A DNA stretch of 11,182 bases from SZAS-79 sp038319115 (lineage in GTDB: Bacteria > Pseudomonadota > Gammaproteobacteria > Burkholderiales > SG8-39): contig JBBQCV010000117.1 in the NCBI GenBank assembly GCA_038319115.1, forward strand, positions 1-11,182, in the 5' to 3' direction. Below are positions 11,144-11,182 of the stretch, piece by piece. Position 1 is the first letter of the stretch, and every line of letters starts with the position of its first letter. The notes beneath the pieces were generated by a model. The model had not been told where the DNA came from and did no database searches. It saw nothing but the letters and a program-made list of their open reading frames with translations. A program made the position numbers and the translations under genes.

Positions 11144-11182
11144 GTCGGGAGTGATGGTCCGCATACGCGTCGAGCAACCGTC
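11138..11182 (-). CDS. 3' end of an upstream cassette gene (partial)
   Basis: An open frame of 14 codons from the window edge (ending MRTITPDL) stops with TAA inside the R'' core of the attC at 11086-11143. Two other cassettes here (stops at 8011 and 7348) also have their stop inside the core, which favours this frame. Too short to identify. Confidence 0.35.
   Translation of the reverse strand, partial: DGCSTRMRTITPDL

Larger units (their letters stand above)
7331..11182 (-). mobile_element. Distal part of an integron gene-cassette array (or integrase-less attC cluster)
   Basis: All genes lie on the - strand, one or two per unit, each unit ending in an attC site. Units run 10624-11091, 9970-10623, 9302-9969, 8533-9301, 7936-8532, and from 7935 to the broken end. 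For each unit the start of the cassette is complementary to the R'' box of its own attC plus several bases outside it (10-14 bases in all). That is the relation expected if the circular cassette re-forms one long hairpin. Base composition is clearly less GC-rich than positions 1-6877. No integrase gene or attI is in the window; cassette polarity places them, if present, beyond 11182. The array ends at the IS4 relic. A partial upstream cassette enters at the right edge. Confidence 0.9.

Noticed and set aside
6878..11182. CRISPR array or tRNA genes
   Set aside because: The repeated motifs are inverted attC arms of different types at gene-sized spacing, not short regular repeats; no tRNA cloverleaf or CCA end was seen on inspection.

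Overview
The window is GC-rich DNA from a proteobacterium, most likely a betaproteobacterium of the Burkholderiales type. That placement is inferred from gene families and codon use. It falls into two parts.

Positions 1 to about 6880 look like ordinary chromosome. In order they hold: a possible fragment of a lysis gene (-); a GH19 chitinase/endolysin-type muramidase (-); a small antibiotic-biosynthesis-monooxygenase-fold protein (-) directly downstream of a choline-sulfatase-like sulfatase (-); three small genes on + (a DUF1328 membrane protein, a 69-aa hypothetical, and a Cys-containing 85-aa hypothetical), the first two separated by a perfect UUCG-capped hairpin; a glutathione S-transferase (-); a secreted Gly/His/Tyr-rich protein (+); a RimJ/RimL-like GNAT acetyltransferase (-); and, divergent from it, a Crp/Fnr-family regulator (+).

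Positions about 7110 to 11182 are accessory DNA: the distal end of an integron gene-cassette array, with every cassette gene on the - strand. Full or partial attC sites (RYYYAAC ... GTTRRRY around long imperfect inverted repeats) end at 7353, 8016, 8616, 9355, 10050, 10708 and 11143, and there is an extra degenerate half-site at 9356-9433. Six cassettes can be delimited. Reading in the direction of transcription they are: a membrane protein; a protein with a possible HEPN motif; a ParE-type toxin-antitoxin pair; a HigBA pair; a DUF4160/DUF2442 pair; and a DUF433/DUF5615 PIN-like pair. For each cassette the first 10-14 bases are complementary to the bases at and just before its own attC R'' box, which supports the boundaries independently of the genes. 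No integrase gene or attI is present. Given cassette polarity, an integrase would lie beyond position 11182; otherwise this is an integrase-less attC cluster.

The last attC is cut in half where it meets a relic of an IS4-family element, of which only the 5' end and the first 26 transposase codons remain. The stretch from 6878 to 7109, between the Crp/Fnr gene and this relic, has no convincing gene.

Three of the cassettes are typical type II toxin-antitoxin modules with 58-65 nt leaders. One of them (higBA) has a clear sigma70 promoter containing a 19-bp palindromic operator. The other three cassettes have leaders of only 15-20 nt and probably rely on outside promoters. This fits the idea that toxin-antitoxin cassettes with their own promoters stabilise arrays of otherwise silent cassettes.
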